Positions 49,381-56,642 of a stretch of 64,000 bases of DNA are shown here, one piece after another. The DNA is from PALSA-600 sp037142875. Its GTDB lineage: Bacteria; Actinomycetota; Thermoleophilia; Gaiellales; Gaiellaceae. Position 1 is the stretch's first letter, and each line of letters opens with the position of its first letter. The position numbers and the translations under genes are program-made. The notes beneath the pieces are model-generated. The model was not told where the DNA came from, did not search any database, and saw only the letters and a program-made list of their open reading frames with translations. The stretch is from the NCBI GenBank assembly GCA_037142875.1, contig JBAWZV010000004.1, forward strand, positions 1 to 64,000, in the 5' to 3' direction.

Positions 49381-51360
49381 GTGACACGGCGCCTCGTTCT
49401 CGTCGTCGCCCTCGCGCTTGTGGGTGCACCGGCCGCGCTGGGCCATGCTTTCCCCCTCACGACGTCGCCGCTGAACGGTGCCGTCCTCACGACGGCACCA
49501 ACGGAGATCTCGGTGACCTTCGACAGCGCCGTGCGCCCCGGGCCCCGTAACGCGGTGGTGTCGGCAGGCGGCGTGAGCGTGCTGGCCGGCCGGCCCGCGA
49601 TTGTCTCGAACCGGACGCTCCTGTTGCCCCTGCACGGCAGGCTCGTACACGGCAGCTACGCCGCTCGCTGGAGCGTTGTCTCGGAGGACGGCCACGAGGA
49701 GGAGGGGCTGATCGCGTTCGCCGTCGGATCGGGCAACGCTGTCGCTCCACCGGCGCTCTCTCTCCACGGGACGGTCACCTGGCAGCGAGTGATCATGCGG
49801 CTGCTCTTCCTCCTCGGTGTCCTCGGCGCAGCCGGCGCTGCGTTCTTCGCGTTCGCCGCGCGCGGCGCGCTCCGAAACGACCGCCGTCTCCATCGTCGTG
49901 AAGCAGAGGTTCTTGGCATGTTCCTCGTGCTGGCCTTCCTCGGGAGCGACGCGCTCCTCCACGCCGCCGACACCGGCGGGACGCGGTTTGGCCACGTGAT
50001 GACGTTCGCGACCGTCGTTGCGGGCGTCGGTGCCATCGCCGCCTGGGCATCGCGGCTCCTGCCTCGCCTTCGCGTCCTGGCAACACTTGCCGCCCTCGCG
50101 CTGCTGCCGTGCCCGACGCTGGCCGGACACGCCCTCGACGCGAGCCAGCCCCGGCTCCTCTCGATCACCTCCGACCTCCTGCACGTCGCCGGAGCCGCCG
50201 TGTGGATCGGTGGGCTCGCCGCGCTCGTCTGGGTCACACGCAGAACGCCGATGGTCGTACGCTCGGCGGCAGTCCGGCGCTTCTCGGCGATCGCCGTGCC
50301 GGCGGTTATCACCGCCGCCGCCGGTGGGGCCGCCCGCGCGCTCACGGAGCTCGCGTCGGTTCACCAGCTCTGGTCAACGGGCTACGGCCAGGCGCTGCTC
50401 GTCAAGTCCGGTCTCTTCGTGGCCTTGCTTGGGCTCGCCTTCGCCAACCGGGGGTTGGTCTCCCGGGGAGTGGGACGCCTCGCCACCGTCGAGCTCCTGC
50501 TCCTTGCCGTGGCCGTCACGACCGTCGGAGTCCTGACCGACCTCAAGCCGGGCCGCGGCGTCTCGATCGCTGCGACGGTGACGCCGTCAAACGTCCCGCC
50601 GCCGCCGCTCCATCCCGCTCGCGGTGCGTTCGTCGACGCAACGCAGGCAGGCCCCTACGCGGTCGCCATCGCGACCAAGGGACGTGTGGTGACAGTCACG
50701 GTCGTTGCGTCCGACGGCGGCGGCGCGCTCGGGGTCGACGTCTCGATCAACGGGAAGCGCCCCGAGGGCTGCGGCCGCGGGTGCTTCAGGGCGACGGTCT
50801 CGACTCGGCGGATCGGCGTTGTCGTCGCCGGAGTCGCCCACACGTTCGCTGTCCCTGCACACCCTCGCCCCGCAGCGGCTGCACTCCGCCGCGCGGCCCG
50901 CGTCTTCGACGCGTTGCGGTCGGTGACGATCGCCGAGGAGCTTCGGTCTGCTCCGGGCAAGGAGACCGACACGCTCTACCGCGAGGTCGCGCCCGACCGG
51001 CTCGCCTACCGGATCGTCAAGTCGGAGCAGGCGAACGTTGCGGGCATCGCAGCGGTCGCGATCGGCCACAGGCGCTGGACGCACAGGCCCGGCACGTCCG
51101 GCTGGGTCAAGACGTCGCAGCCCGAGCCACTCGACCTCCCGCACGCCTGGTGGAGCCCGTCCTCACGCAACGCATTCGTGACCAACGACGGCTCGATCAC
51201 CTTCTTCGACCCGATCATTCCCGCCTGGTTCCGGATCCGAGTCGACGCTCGAACCGGCCGAGTGACGGAGCTCCGCATGGTCGCCGCGGCGCACTTCATG
51301 GTGCACCGCTACTCCGGGTTTGACTCGTCCGGCCCGATCTCGCCGCCGGTTGCCCGGTAG
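49381..51360 (+). CDS. CopC-CopD fusion, copper uptake or handling membrane protein (YcnJ-like)
   Basis: 659 residues. Signal peptide (1-21), then a CopC domain with mature N-terminal His22 (GHAFPLTTSPLNGAVL) and the strand SYAARWSVVSEDGHEEEGLIAF. A CopD part follows (about 135-385) with eight hydrophobic helices and LLHVAGAAVWIGGLAALVW. The C-terminal 270 residues outside the membrane hold a beta-sandwich and a region (TLYREVAPDRLAYRIVKSEQ, RRWTHRPGTSGWVKT) like lipoprotein-carrier folds. Probably brings copper to exported enzymes such as the multicopper oxidase at 24.5 kb (inference). GTG start, leaderless. Confidence 0.88.
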   Translation: MTRRLVLVVALALVGAPAALGHAFPLTTSPLNGAVLTTAPTEISVTFDSAVRPGPRNAVVSAGGVSVLAGRPAIVSNRTLLLPLHGRLVHGSYAARWSVVSEDGHEEEGLIAFAVGSGNAVAPPALSLHGTVTWQRVIMRLLFLLGVLGAAGAAFFAFAARGALRNDRRLHRREAEVLGMFLVLAFLGSDALLHAADTGGTRFGHVMTFATVVAGVGAIAAWASRLLPRLRVLATLAALALLPCPTLAGHALDASQPRLLSITSDLLHVAGAAVWIGGLAALVWVTRRTPMVVRSAAVRRFSAIAVPAVITAAAGGAARALTELASVHQLWSTGYGQALLVKSGLFVALLGLAFANRGLVSRGVGRLATVELLLLAVAVTTVGVLTDLKPGRGVSIAATVTPSNVPPPPLHPARGAFVDATQAGPYAVAIATKGRVVTVTVVASDGGGALGVDVSINGKRPEGCGRGCFRATVSTRRIGVVVAGVAHTFAVPAHPRPAAAALRRAARVFDALRSVTIAEELRSAPGKETDTLYREVAPDRLAYRIVKSEQANVAGIAAVAIGHRRWTHRPGTSGWVKTSQPEPLDLPHAWWSPSSRNAFVTNDGSITFFDPIIPAWFRIRVDARTGRVTELRMVAAAHFMVHRYSGFDSSGPISPPVAR

Positions 51361-51566
51361 CTCTGCGCCTCGCGTTCCACAATCTCGAGGAAGCACGGCG
51401 CATCCTCGAACGCGGCGAGTCCTGCCGGCGCATCCCCGGGTCGCCGTGACGGACGGAGCCCTCGCGCCGTCGCAATCGCGCCAGCTGCGCCGAGGAGCCC
51501 TCCAAGAGCAAACGAGCGGAGCGGGCTGCGTCGACCGACCTCCCGGCCCCGCTGAGGCTCGTCCAT
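51309..51566 (-). CDS. Small protein with one weak membrane segment
   Basis: 85 residues from an ATG with the -10 box TAGGAT 6 nt upstream. A basic N-terminus (RGREVGRRSPLR), a hydrophobic FALGGLLGAAGAIATA segment, then an acidic soluble part (FLEIVEREAQSYRATGGEIGPDESNPE). Its 3' end overlaps the convergent CopC-CopD gene by 52 bp. No family recognised. Confidence 0.6.
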   Translation of the reverse strand: MDEPQRGREVGRRSPLRSFALGGLLGAAGAIATARGLRPSRRPGDAPAGLAAFEDAPCFLEIVEREAQSYRATGGEIGPDESNPE

Positions 51567-51572
51567 GCGACC

Positions 51573-51578
51573 ATCCTA
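51573..51578 (-). promoter_or_regulatory. -10 box TAGGAT, small protein gene
   Basis: TAGGAT on the minus strand, 6 nt before the ATG at 51566, within the 15-bp gap to the divergent kinase gene. Confidence 0.5.
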
Positions 51579-51581
51579 CGC

Positions 51582-52361
51582 ATGCGGATCACAACCTTCG
51601 GCGATCTGATCCTTGACGTCATCGTCCACCTCGACGGGCCTCTCGTCGTCGACGACGACCGGCCGGCCGAGACGCTGGTCGGCGCCGGCGGGCAGGCCGC
51701 GAACACCGCGGCGTGGGCCGCAGCTGTTGGAGGGCACGCGCGGTTCGTCGGGAAGCGCGGCGCCGACCCGGCGGGCGAGCTTGCGGCGGGCGAGCTGCGG
51801 CGCCACGGAGTCGATGTCTGCGGCCCGATAGCCGGACGCAACGGCGTCGTCGTCTCGATCGCCGCGACCGGCGAGCGGTCGATGGCCTCCGACCGAGGAT
51901 CAGCTCCCGACCTCGCCCCCGGCGAGCTCGAGGCAGCCTGGTTCGACTGTGACGTGCTTCACATCTCTGGCTACGCGCTCGCCCGCGAACCGATCGCGTC
52001 GGCAGCCCGACGTGCGGCAGGGCTGGCCCGAGAGCTGGACGCACGCGTGACGATCGATCTTTCGGCGTGGACTCTCATCGACGACGACTTCCGCGACCGC
52101 GTCCGGGCTCTCGCCCCTGATCTCGTCTTTGCGAACAAGGCGGAGTACGAGACCTTCGGCGACCTCTCGACGGAGTGGATCGTCAAGCGTGGGCCGGGGG
52201 GCGTGGTCGTCGCCGGTCACGCCTACCCCGCCATGCCGACGGACGTCGTCGACACGACGGGCGCCGGTGACGCGTTCGCGGCGGGGTACCTTGTCGGCGG
52301 CGTGACGACCGGACTCCAGACCGCGGCTCGGTGCTGCGCGAAGCTCGGAGCGATGCCGTGA
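51582..52361 (+). CDS. psuK: PfkB-family kinase, probable pseudouridine kinase PsuK
   Basis: Ribokinase-fold kinase of 259 residues, shorter than the usual 300 or so. It has TTFGDLILDVIVHLDG, the substrate loop GAGGQAANTAAWAAAVGG, and the anion hole plus catalytic Asp in VVDTTGAGDAFAAGYL. It overlaps the psuG start (GTGA), which identifies the likely substrate: pseudouridine is phosphorylated, then split to uracil and ribose-5-phosphate. Another sugar or nucleoside substrate is possible. Confidence 0.82.
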   Translation: MRITTFGDLILDVIVHLDGPLVVDDDRPAETLVGAGGQAANTAAWAAAVGGHARFVGKRGADPAGELAAGELRRHGVDVCGPIAGRNGVVVSIAATGERSMASDRGSAPDLAPGELEAAWFDCDVLHISGYALAREPIASAARRAAGLARELDARVTIDLSAWTLIDDDFRDRVRALAPDLVFANKAEYETFGDLSTEWIVKRGPGGVVVAGHAYPAMPTDVVDTTGAGDAFAAGYLVGGVTTGLQTAARCCAKLGAMP

Positions 52362-53242
52362 TCCGGATCGCAGCCGAGGTACGCGATGCGCTCGCCGACG
52401 GACGCGGTGTTGTCGCACTCGAGACGACGCTGATCGCCCACGGCTTCCCGCCCGGCGAGGGCGTCGAGGTGGGGCTCGGGTCGGAGGCCGCCGTCCGTGA
52501 GGCCGGCGCTGTGCCAGCGACGATCGGGGTGCTCGACGGAGAGATCGTCGTCGGCCTGACGAGCGACGAGCTCGACCGCTTTGACAGCTCCGCGCACAAG
52601 GCCGGGCCGCGCGACCTCGCGGCCGCAGCCGTCCAGCGCGCGCTTGCAGCAACGACAGTTGGAGGAACGCTTGCCGTCTGTCGCGCCACAGCGATCAGGA
52701 TCATGGCAACCGGCGGGCTCGGCGGCGTCCACCGCGGCTGGCCCAACCCGCCCGACGTCTCTGCCGACCTCGACGCGCTCGCAACGACGAAGGCGCTCGT
52801 TGTCTCCTCCGGGGTCAAGTCGCTGCTCGACGTCCCGGCCACCTCGGAGCTGCTCGAGACCCTCGGCGTCCCTGTACTCGGCTACCGGACAGACACCCTC
52901 CCCCTGTTCTACTCGGCCGAGGGCGGGCCACCGGTCTCGGCGCGGGTCGACTCGCCCACCGAGACCGCCCGTGTCGCCGAGGCTCACTGGCAGCTCGGCG
53001 GCGGCGGACTCCTCGTCGGCCGACCACCCGACGAGAGCCTCGACGACGTGGAGCCGCTGATCGAGCGGGCGCTTGCCGAAGCTGCGACGGCTGGGATCCA
53101 CGGCCAGGCCGTGACACCGTTCGTGCTTGGCTGGCTCCATCGCGAGAGCGGCGGCCGCACTCTTGTCGCAAACCGCGATCTCGTGCTCGGCAATGCCCGG
53201 CTCGCGGGTCAGATCGCTGCGGCAGCGGCCGCGGATTCGTAG
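52358..53242 (+). CDS. psuG: Pseudouridine-5'-phosphate glycosidase
   Basis: Cleaves the C-C bond of pseudouridine 5'-phosphate to uracil and ribose-5-phosphate through a Lys-sugar adduct. 294 residues from the GTG at 52358. VVALETTLIAHGFPPGEGVEVG, AVPATIGVLDGEIVVGL, the SSAHKAGPRDLA stretch with a candidate active Lys, TVGGTLAVCRATAIRIMATGGLGGVHRG (metal and Lys loop) and the C-terminal GQAVTPFVLGWL are typical. It forms a two-gene unit with psuK. Confidence 0.93.
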   Translation: MIRIAAEVRDALADGRGVVALETTLIAHGFPPGEGVEVGLGSEAAVREAGAVPATIGVLDGEIVVGLTSDELDRFDSSAHKAGPRDLAAAAVQRALAATTVGGTLAVCRATAIRIMATGGLGGVHRGWPNPPDVSADLDALATTKALVVSSGVKSLLDVPATSELLETLGVPVLGYRTDTLPLFYSAEGGPPVSARVDSPTETARVAEAHWQLGGGGLLVGRPPDESLDDVEPLIERALAEAATAGIHGQAVTPFVLGWLHRESGGRTLVANRDLVLGNARLAGQIAAAAAADS

Positions 53243-53250
53243 CCGGGGAC

Positions 53251-53457
53251 CTAGACCTGCCAGGCGCCGTCCGCCTGCACGAGCGTCCCGTCGGCGTAGA
53301 GCCGCTTGCCCAGCTCGCCGCGATCAACCGGATCCTCGCCGACCTCCCCCGACGCCGGGAAATGCCCGTCGCAGGGGTGCAGGAGCCCGCAGAAGAGCTC
53401 CAGAACGACGAAACCCCCGACCCCTTTTCGAAGGTCGAGGGTTCGTACGTGCAACAT
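53251..53457 (-). CDS. Possible small protein downstream of tRNA-Ala
   Basis: 68 codons. The C-terminal 45 residues (HPCDGHFPASGEVGEDPVDRGELGKRLYADGTLVQADG) look like a real soluble domain, with two Cys and two His in the middle (CGLLHPCDGH). The N-terminal 18 codons contain the hairpin listed at 53408, which could instead be a tRNA terminator. The ATG at 53457 is 4 nt from the tRNA 3' end. The start is uncertain. Confidence 0.4.
   Translation of the reverse strand: MLHVRTLDLRKGVGGFVVLELFCGLLHPCDGHFPASGEVGEDPVDRGELGKRLYADGTLVQADGAWQV
53408..53446 (-). terminator. Hairpin downstream of tRNA-Ala
   Basis: AACCCTCGACC and GGTCGGGGGTT (one mismatch) with a 10-nt loop, plus an outer 3-bp pairing; 16 nt after the tRNA end. 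Followed by only a short T-run, so termination is uncertain. Confidence 0.4.
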
Positions 53458-53461
53458 CTGA

Positions 53462-53534
53462 TGGACCCAGACGGGCTCGAACCGTCGACCTTCTGGCTGC
53501 CAGCCAGACGCTCTCCCAGCTGAGCTATGGGCCC
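53462..53534 (-). tRNA. tRNA-Ala (GGC anticodon)
   Basis: 73 nt without an encoded CCA. Acceptor GGGCCCA pairs with TGGGTCC (one G-T), D-arm GCTCAGCTGGGAGAGC, anticodon stem-loop CTGGC-TGGCAGC-CAG with anticodon GGC, T-arm GGTTCGAGCC. Confidence 0.93.
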
Positions 53535-53546
53535 GGGAGACAGGGA

Positions 53547-53552
53547 AGTGTA
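53547..53552 (-). promoter_or_regulatory. -10 box TACACT, tRNA-Ala
   Basis: TACACT on the minus strand, 12 nt before the tRNA 5' end. Confidence 0.45.
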
Positions 53553-53638
53553 GCTCCGAACTCCGACCCGTGAGATCGGTTGCGCGGAATGTCAGCCTGA
53601 TCGGCGCTGGACGCGGCGTTGAGGAGAGCTTGCGACCG

Positions 53639-54022
53639 TCAGGCGACGACGGGCGGCGCTTCGGTGAGCGGCTCCGGGGTCTCCTGCGGAACGTCGCTCC
53701 ACAGCTCCTCGAGCTTGTAGAACTCGCGTGCCTCCTCGGTGAACACGTGCAGCACGACGTCGAGGTAGTCGGCCACGATCCAGGTGCCTTCGGTGTCGCC
53801 GGCGATCGCGCGCGGAAGAAGCCCGTCGTCCTGCTTGAGCCGCTGATGCACCTCGTCAGAGATGCTCTTCGTCATGCGCGGGTTGTTGCCCGTACACACG
53901 ATGAAGTAGTCCGTGTAGCTGCAGACGGGCTGCATGTCCAGGATGACAACGTCTCTTGCGAGCTTGTCCTGGGCGATTGCCGCGATCCGGAGGGCCTGTT
54001 CGTGAGAGGTCAAGCGGCTCAA
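53639..54022 (-). CDS. rsfS: Ribosome silencing factor RsfS
   Basis: Binds ribosomal protein L14 and blocks subunit joining when nutrients are short. 127 residues: LRIAAIAQDKLARDVVILDM, CSYTDYFIVCTGNNPRMTKSI, GTWIVADYLDVVLHVFTEEAREFYKLEELW are all typical. TTG start at 54022 (or a second TTG three codons on), 3 bp after the nadD stop. A Pro/Glu tail follows the core. Confidence 0.94.
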   Translation of the reverse strand: MSRLTSHEQALRIAAIAQDKLARDVVILDMQPVCSYTDYFIVCTGNNPRMTKSISDEVHQRLKQDDGLLPRAIAGDTEGTWIVADYLDVVLHVFTEEAREFYKLEELWSDVPQETPEPLTEAPPVVA

Positions 54023-54025
54023 AGT

Positions 54026-54589
54026 CTAGCCGCTACCCCGGCCGTAAAGCCCGTCGCGCTCGATGAGCGCCCAGACCGAAGCCGGAACGAGGTCATGGAC
54101 GTCGTTGCCGCGGTCGAGCGCGGAGCGCAGATCGCGCGACGCAATGGCGTGCGGCTCGATCTCGAAGAAGCGCACACGCCCCGGCGTTGCAAGCCCGTCG
54201 AGGACGGCATCGAGGCGTTCCTCGGGGAAGCCCGGCCGCGTCGCGACGGCGATCTCGACCCGGCGCAGAACCTCATCGGGCTCCTTCCAGCTGCGCAGGT
54301 CGCAGAACTCGTCGGCGCCGAGCAGGAACGTCGCGTCCTCCCACTCGGGGTGCACGCGAAGCAGGTCGACGGTGCGGGGAAGCGGGTCGAGCACCACCTC
54401 GTCGTCCGGGAACGCCGCCTGTGCCAGAGCGAGGCGAACATCTGCCGGGGTGGCGATCGTCTTGTGCGCTGGCGCTGACGAGACGAGAACGACCAGAGAG
54501 TCGAGACCCAGCTCCTGCTTCGCGGTCGTTGCGAGGGCGAGATGGCCGTTGTGGGGCGGGTCGAACGCGCCGCCGAAGAGACCGATCAC
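54026..54589 (-). CDS. nadD: Nicotinate-nucleotide adenylyltransferase
   Basis: Makes deamido-NAD from nicotinate mononucleotide and ATP. 187 residues with GLFGGAFDPPHNGHLALA (H-x-G-H loop), PAHK, TFLLGADEFCDL and the C-terminal ASRDLRSAL replacing the usual SSTxIR. It overlaps the Obg stop by 4 bp and sits between obg and rsfS as in many actinobacteria. Confidence 0.94.
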   Translation of the reverse strand: MIGLFGGAFDPPHNGHLALATTAKQELGLDSLVVLVSSAPAHKTIATPADVRLALAQAAFPDDEVVLDPLPRTVDLLRVHPEWEDATFLLGADEFCDLRSWKEPDEVLRRVEIAVATRPGFPEERLDAVLDGLATPGRVRFFEIEPHAIASRDLRSALDRGNDVHDLVPASVWALIERDGLYGRGSG

Positions 54590-55764
54590 GGAACGTACTC
54601 GAGCGACTCGCCGCCGAGCTCGACCGTGACGCCGCGCTTGACGCCGATCGAACGAAGTGCCCGCTCGAGCTCCTCCTCGCTCGGTGGCGTTCCGACGACG
54701 CGGTAGCCATCCTGGGTGCGGAAGAGCGTCCAGGGACGAACCTTGGGCTGCGGCCGGTAGACGAGAAAGTCCGGAATCTCCCCCTCGGCGAGCTCCTCCT
54801 CGGGCTCCGGCACGAGCGTGAAGAGCCGACGTCGGAAGTCGGCGATCCCCTCACCGGTGGCGCACGAGAGACGGAAGATCGCGACGATCCGCGGATCCTC
54901 GACGGTGAACTCCGGCTCCGGCGCGATGTCGATCTTGTTCAGGACGACGATCTGGGGCAGCTCGTCAAGCCCAGCCCCGTACGCCGAGAGCTCGCCGTCG
55001 ATCGTCTCCCACTGCGGCTGCGTCGGAAACGACGCGTCGATGACATGCACGAGCGTCCGGGCGCGTTCGAGGTGCGCGAGAAACTCATGCCCGAGCCCGA
55101 TGCCCTCGCTCGCCCCTTCGATCAGCCCCGGGATGTCCGCGACGACCATCTGTCGGCCGTCGGACGCCTCGACCGTGCCGAGTACCGGCTGAAGGGTTGT
55201 GAAGGGATAGTTCGCGACCTTCGGCTTGGCGTTCGAGATCCGTGTGATCAACGACGACTTGCCGGCGTTCGGGAGCCCAACGAGCGCGGCGTCGGCGAGC
55301 AACTTGAGGTGCAGCTCGAGGTCCTTCTCGTCGCCCGGCATCCCGACCTCGGAGAAGCGTGGCACCTGACGCGTCGAGCTGACGAACCTGAGGTTGCCGC
55401 GGCCGCCGGGGCCGCCGCGGGCGATCACGATCCGCGCATCGGGACGATCGAGGTCAGCGATCAGCTCCTCGCCCTCGAACACCTGAGTCCCGACCGGAAC
55501 GCCGATCTCGACGTCTTCCCCGTTCGCGCCGTGCTTGCGCGCGCCCCGGCCGTTGCCGCCCTTCGGCGCCGCGATCTCGTGCACCCGCTCGAGCCCCACA
55601 AGGTCACGAAGCGAGCGGTTGGCAAACAGCACGATGCTGCCGCCGTCGCCACCATCACCGCCGTCCGGGCCGCCCTTCGGGATGTACTTCTCGCGCCGGA
55701 ACGAGAGCCCGCCGTCGCCACCACGACCCGCCTTCATATGCAGCTGCACACGGTCGCTGAACAT
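54586..55764 (-). CDS. obgE: Obg/CgtA GTPase
   Basis: Ribosome-assembly and stress GTPase, about 392 residues. The glycine-rich Obg fold (GGDGGLSFRREKYIPKGGPDGG, 1-155) precedes the G domain with G1 LVGLPNAGKSSL, G3 DIPGLIEGA and G4 NKID. A C-terminal OCT domain (about 310-393) ends it. The ATG at 55764 has GGAGG at good spacing; the GTG one codon earlier is too close to it. Confidence 0.95.
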   Translation of the reverse strand: MFSDRVQLHMKAGRGGDGGLSFRREKYIPKGGPDGGDGGDGGSIVLFANRSLRDLVGLERVHEIAAPKGGNGRGARKHGANGEDVEIGVPVGTQVFEGEELIADLDRPDARIVIARGGPGGRGNLRFVSSTRQVPRFSEVGMPGDEKDLELHLKLLADAALVGLPNAGKSSLITRISNAKPKVANYPFTTLQPVLGTVEASDGRQMVVADIPGLIEGASEGIGLGHEFLAHLERARTLVHVIDASFPTQPQWETIDGELSAYGAGLDELPQIVVLNKIDIAPEPEFTVEDPRIVAIFRLSCATGEGIADFRRRLFTLVPEPEEELAEGEIPDFLVYRPQPKVRPWTLFRTQDGYRVVGTPPSEEELERALRSIGVKRGVTVELGGESLEYVP

Positions 55765-55818
55765 CACCCTCCAACCAGGGTCTGCCGCGTCACGATGTGG
55801 CGGGACGAAAGAGGAATG

Positions 55819-56070
55819 CTAGGCGTCGACGACTGCGATGAAACGCCGCTCACCGCTGCGACGAAACTCAGCCTTGCCGTCGCGCATCGCGAAGATCGTG
55901 TCGTCCTTGCCGATTCCCGTGCCCGGGCCGGGACGGAACCGCGTGCCACGCTGGCGAACGATGATCTGGCCGGTCTTGACATCCTGGCCACCGAAGATCT
56001 TGACGCCGAGAAACTGAGGATTCGAGTCGCGACCGTTCTTTGAAGAACCCAGGCCTTTCTTATGTGCCAT
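55819..56070 (-). CDS. rpmA: 50S ribosomal protein L27
   Basis: 83 residues, starting AHKKGLGSSKNGRDSNPQFLGVK, a standard L27 N-terminus that reaches towards the peptidyl-transferase centre and needs no pre-cleavage. IIVRQRGTRFRPGPGTGIG and FRRSGERRFIAVV follow. The ATG shares a base with the rplU stop, so the two are coupled. Confidence 0.96.
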   Translation of the reverse strand: MAHKKGLGSSKNGRDSNPQFLGVKIFGGQDVKTGQIIVRQRGTRFRPGPGTGIGKDDTIFAMRDGKAEFRRSGERRFIAVVDA

Positions 56071-56594
56071 TAGGCGTCTCCCTCCTTCGCGAGTGCCGTC
56101 TCGAGAGCGGCGGTCGCGCCCTTACGCGCGGCGTTCGCCTGCTCATAGGCGAGTGCAGCCTCAAGCTGCTCCTTGCCCCAACCAGCGGCTGCAGCGGCGA
56201 CCTCGCCGACCTTCAGGTCGGAGTAGCCGTCGGGCAGGCCCGGAGTCGCAGCCGCGACGGACTCGGCGGCGGCCTCCTTCGGTGCAGCCTCGGCCTTCGT
56301 AGCGGCGGTCTTCGCAGCTGCGCGCTTGGCGCCACCGAACGAGACCTCGATCTCGGTCACCGCGGCACGGAAGCCGTTGTGGCGCTTGTAGCCGGTGCGC
56401 TTGCGGTACTTCCCGATCCGGATCTTGGGGCCTCGGCCGTGGCCGAGCACCGTCACCGTCACCTTGGCTTCACCGAGCAGGACGTCGGGCGAGAAGGTCT
56501 GACCCTCCTCGACATGCACGCGATCGACAACGAGAGTCTCGCCGTCGCGGACGCGATGCTGCTTGTTACCGACTCGGATGATTGCGTATTCCAT
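56070..56594 (-). CDS. rplU: 50S ribosomal protein L21 with C-terminal extension
   Basis: 174 residues, against about 100 for ordinary L21. The core (1-92: YAIIRVGNKQHRVRDGE, KIRIGKYRKRTGYKRHNGFR) is complete. After it come an Ala/Lys/Glu-rich linker (93-125) and a folded-looking helical segment (126-174: LPDGYSDLKVGEVAAAAAGWGKEQL) resembling a small helix-turn-helix domain added to ribosomal proteins of some deep actinobacteria. A TACACT -10 box lies about 38 nt upstream. Confidence 0.93.
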   Translation of the reverse strand: MEYAIIRVGNKQHRVRDGETLVVDRVHVEEGQTFSPDVLLGEAKVTVTVLGHGRGPKIRIGKYRKRTGYKRHNGFRAAVTEIEVSFGGAKRAAAKTAATKAEAAPKEAAAESVAAATPGLPDGYSDLKVGEVAAAAAGWGKEQLEAALAYEQANAARKGATAALETALAKEGDA

Positions 56595-56632
56595 GGGCTA
56601 GGTGAACACGGGCAGGGGCCCGCGAGGATACA

Positions 56633-56638
56633 AGTGTA
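56633..56638 (-). promoter_or_regulatory. -10 box TACACT, rplU-rpmA
   Basis: TACACT on the minus strand, 38 nt before the rplU ATG. No -35 match. Confidence 0.45.
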
Positions 56639-56642
56639 CCGA

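Noticed and set aside
54187..56043. A 618-codon plus-strand frame
   Set aside because: Antisense to nadD, obg and rpmA, which are unambiguous.
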